From Siphonobacter sp. BAB-5405 (GTDB lineage: Bacteria; Bacteroidota; Bacteroidia; Cytophagales; Spirosomataceae), in NCBI RefSeq assembly GCF_002872335.1, contig NZ_NJAG01000011.1, positions 1 through 64,000 of the forward strand: a stretch of DNA of 64,000 bases, read 5' to 3'. A model generated the notes under the pieces. The model was not told where the DNA came from. It searched no databases and saw only the letters and a list, made by a program, of their open reading frames with translations. Position 1 is the stretch's first letter, and each line of letters begins with the position of its first letter. A program made the translations under genes and the position numbers. This document shows, one piece after another, positions 62,605 to 64,000 of this stretch.

Positions 62605-62644
62605 CACTTACTTCCGTTCGTTTTTTCATTTCTTTCATTCGCCT

Positions 62645-64000
62645 ATGTTCGGAAATTTCCTTACCCTTATCTTCCGTCAGTTTGCTCGTCAGAAAGTCTA
62701 TACTTTTCTGCATTTGGCGGGTTTGGCCGTGGGCATAGCTGGTGGCATCCTAACGTTTCTGTTTATCCGCTACCATTATACTACGGATCGGCATCATCAG
62801 AAATTCGATCGCATTTTTCGAGTAGTGACCGATTTACGGCTGGACGATGGGTCCGTTGAAGCCTATCCCGAAGCCATGCCTCCGCTGGCTCCTTTGTTAC
62901 GGCGTCAGTTTCCGCAGGTAGAAGAGGCCACCTTCTTCGTGACCAATCAGGATGTAACGGTACGTCAGGGTGACCGGGTTTTTCCCGAACATACGGGCGT
63001 TTTTCTGGTCGATTCCTCCTATTTCAAGATTTTCGACTACCAGTGGAAGCAAGGGACACCCGCGTCGCTGCAAAAAAATACGGCGATTCTAACCGAGCGT
63101 TGGGCAAAAAAATACTTTGGTGATCGGAATCCAATGGGCCAACGCCTCGACATCGACAAAGAAACGAGCGTACTCGTCACGGGTATTATCGCTGATCCCC
63201 CACCCACGACGGATCTGAAAGCAGGGATGTTCTTACCGCTAGACGTTATTCCCACTTTTGAAAAAGACAATTGGTGGTATTTAAACAGTACCAATCGCGT
63301 TTACGCTACGCTTAAAGATCCTACCAAAGAGGCCCAAATGGAACAGGCCATGCCAAAGGTTATCCGAAAGGCCCTCGGAGCGGATGCTCGTTATATTCAA
63401 CTGCATTGGCAACCCCTGCGAGACGTGCATTTCGATCCACGTACGCCCGGCTCCATCCGCCGTATGCTGGTACATACACTGGCCTGGGTGGGGCTTTTTC
63501 TGGTACTAACGGCCTGTATGAACTTCATTAACCTTACAACGGCTCAATCGCTTCGCCGGGTGAAGGAAGTGGGCATTCGCAAGAGCCTGGGTAGTTCACG
63601 CCGGCAGTTACTAACTCAGTTTCTGCTTGAAACGGCCGTACTCGTAGGGATTGCTTTTCTACTGGCCCTGTTTCTGGTGGAAGTATTGCTTCCGTATCTG
63701 AATCAATGGACCCAGAGTCAGCTAAGCTGGCAACTGGACACCAGTCTTACGTTTTTTCTACTGCTACTTGCCGGAACGATTACGGGGCTGGCGGGTGCTT
63801 ATCCGGCGTACCTTCAAGCCAGCTTTGCTCCCATCGCGGCGTTGAAAGGTACCCTTCGTTCCCACCGTACTCTTTCCTTGCGACAGGTACTTACCGTTAC
63901 GCAGTTTGTTGTTTGTCAGGTACTGATCACCGGTGCGATTGTGATGGTGTGCCAGACCCGGTATTTCGAGCAAGCAGATTTGGGATTTAAAAAAGATAAT
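62645..64000 (+). CDS. MacB/FtsX-like ABC transporter permease P13 (3' end outside window)
   Basis: 452 codons open to the window end, about the first 57 percent of a normal paralogue. Start MFGNFLTLIFRQFARQKVYTFLHLAGLAVG; first transmembrane segment ~22-42; first periplasmic core with AMPPLAPLLRRQFPQVEEA and FGDRNPMGQRLD; FtsX signature MNFINLTTAQSLRRVKEVGIRKSLGSSRRQLLTQFLLET; and the fifth segment. The most divergent member (MFGNF for ML-N, FRQF for xRNL), separated from the array by 11 kb but preceded by the same type of promoter module. Confidence 0.93.
   Translation, partial: MFGNFLTLIFRQFARQKVYTFLHLAGLAVGIAGGILTFLFIRYHYTTDRHHQKFDRIFRVVTDLRLDDGSVEAYPEAMPPLAPLLRRQFPQVEEATFFVTNQDVTVRQGDRVFPEHTGVFLVDSSYFKIFDYQWKQGTPASLQKNTAILTERWAKKYFGDRNPMGQRLDIDKETSVLVTGIIADPPPTTDLKAGMFLPLDVIPTFEKDNWWYLNSTNRVYATLKDPTKEAQMEQAMPKVIRKALGADARYIQLHWQPLRDVHFDPRTPGSIRRMLVHTLAWVGLFLVLTACMNFINLTTAQSLRRVKEVGIRKSLGSSRRQLLTQFLLETAVLVGIAFLLALFLVEVLLPYLNQWTQSQLSWQLDTSLTFFLLLLAGTITGLAGAYPAYLQASFAPIAALKGTLRSHRTLSLRQVLTVTQFVVCQVLITGAIVMVCQTRYFEQADLGFKKDN

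Overview
The window looks like a chromosomal segment of an aerobic Bacteroidota bacterium, most likely of the order Cytophagales (the Spirosoma/Siphonobacter kind of lineage). The reasons are type IX secretion (T9SS) C-terminal sorting domains at both left-edge proteins, many ~800-residue MacB/FtsX-like ABC permeases of the kind seen in Cytophagia, weak or absent Shine-Dalgarno sequences, and Bacteroidota-typical neighbours (CusA/CzcA efflux, FGE-activated sulfatase, protealysin with emfourin). The genus cannot be settled from the sequence alone. No tRNA, rRNA, CRISPR array or intact insertion sequence was seen.

Layout. 1-5088: the tail of a T9SS-sorted protein, a decayed Crp/Fnr regulator gene, and a large minus-strand T9SS-sorted protein with Ig-like repeats and two CBM3 modules. 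5089-13285: housekeeping and metabolic genes (DinB-like protein, dienelactone hydrolase, cyclophilin, WGR-domain protein, sulfatase followed by its formylglycine-generating enzyme, GT2 glycosyltransferase). 13286-51554: an array of twelve ~800-residue MacB/FtsX-like permeases, interrupted at 18.3-25.4 kb by a proline-rich secreted protein, an S41 peptidase, a VOC protein, a GMC oxidoreductase, an unknown protein and a Na+/H+ antiporter. 51781-54453: a CbpA/CbpM chaperone pair and a protealysin/emfourin protease-inhibitor pair. 54654-62437: a minus-strand heavy-metal-type RND efflux operon preceded by its likely two-component system. 62645-64000: a thirteenth permease, running off the window.

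The most striking signal is regulatory. Six intergenic regions, each in front of a permease transcription unit, carry the same module: two 14-bp sites resembling GTTCG-N4-CGAAC, with starts 21-22 bp apart, followed 57-58 bp after the second site by a GGCAY-RACTTT box that resembles the -24 element of a sigma-54 promoter. The spacing holds to within 1-2 bp in all six, including the divergent copy before the separate permease at 62.6 kb. The modules divide the permeases into units of two or three genes: P1-P2 (plus a small secreted protein), P3-P4, P5-P6, P7-P8-P9, P10-P11-P12, and P13 onward. No ATP-binding ABC subunit and no sigma-54 activator is encoded in the window, so both would have to act in trans.

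The array shows birth-and-death evolution. P3/P4/P6 and P8/P9 are close paralogues, a 39-codon fossil of a deleted permease lies at 31071-31190, and a ~260-bp structured non-coding repeat occurs in inverted orientation at 19.1-19.35 kb and 28.16-28.44 kb.
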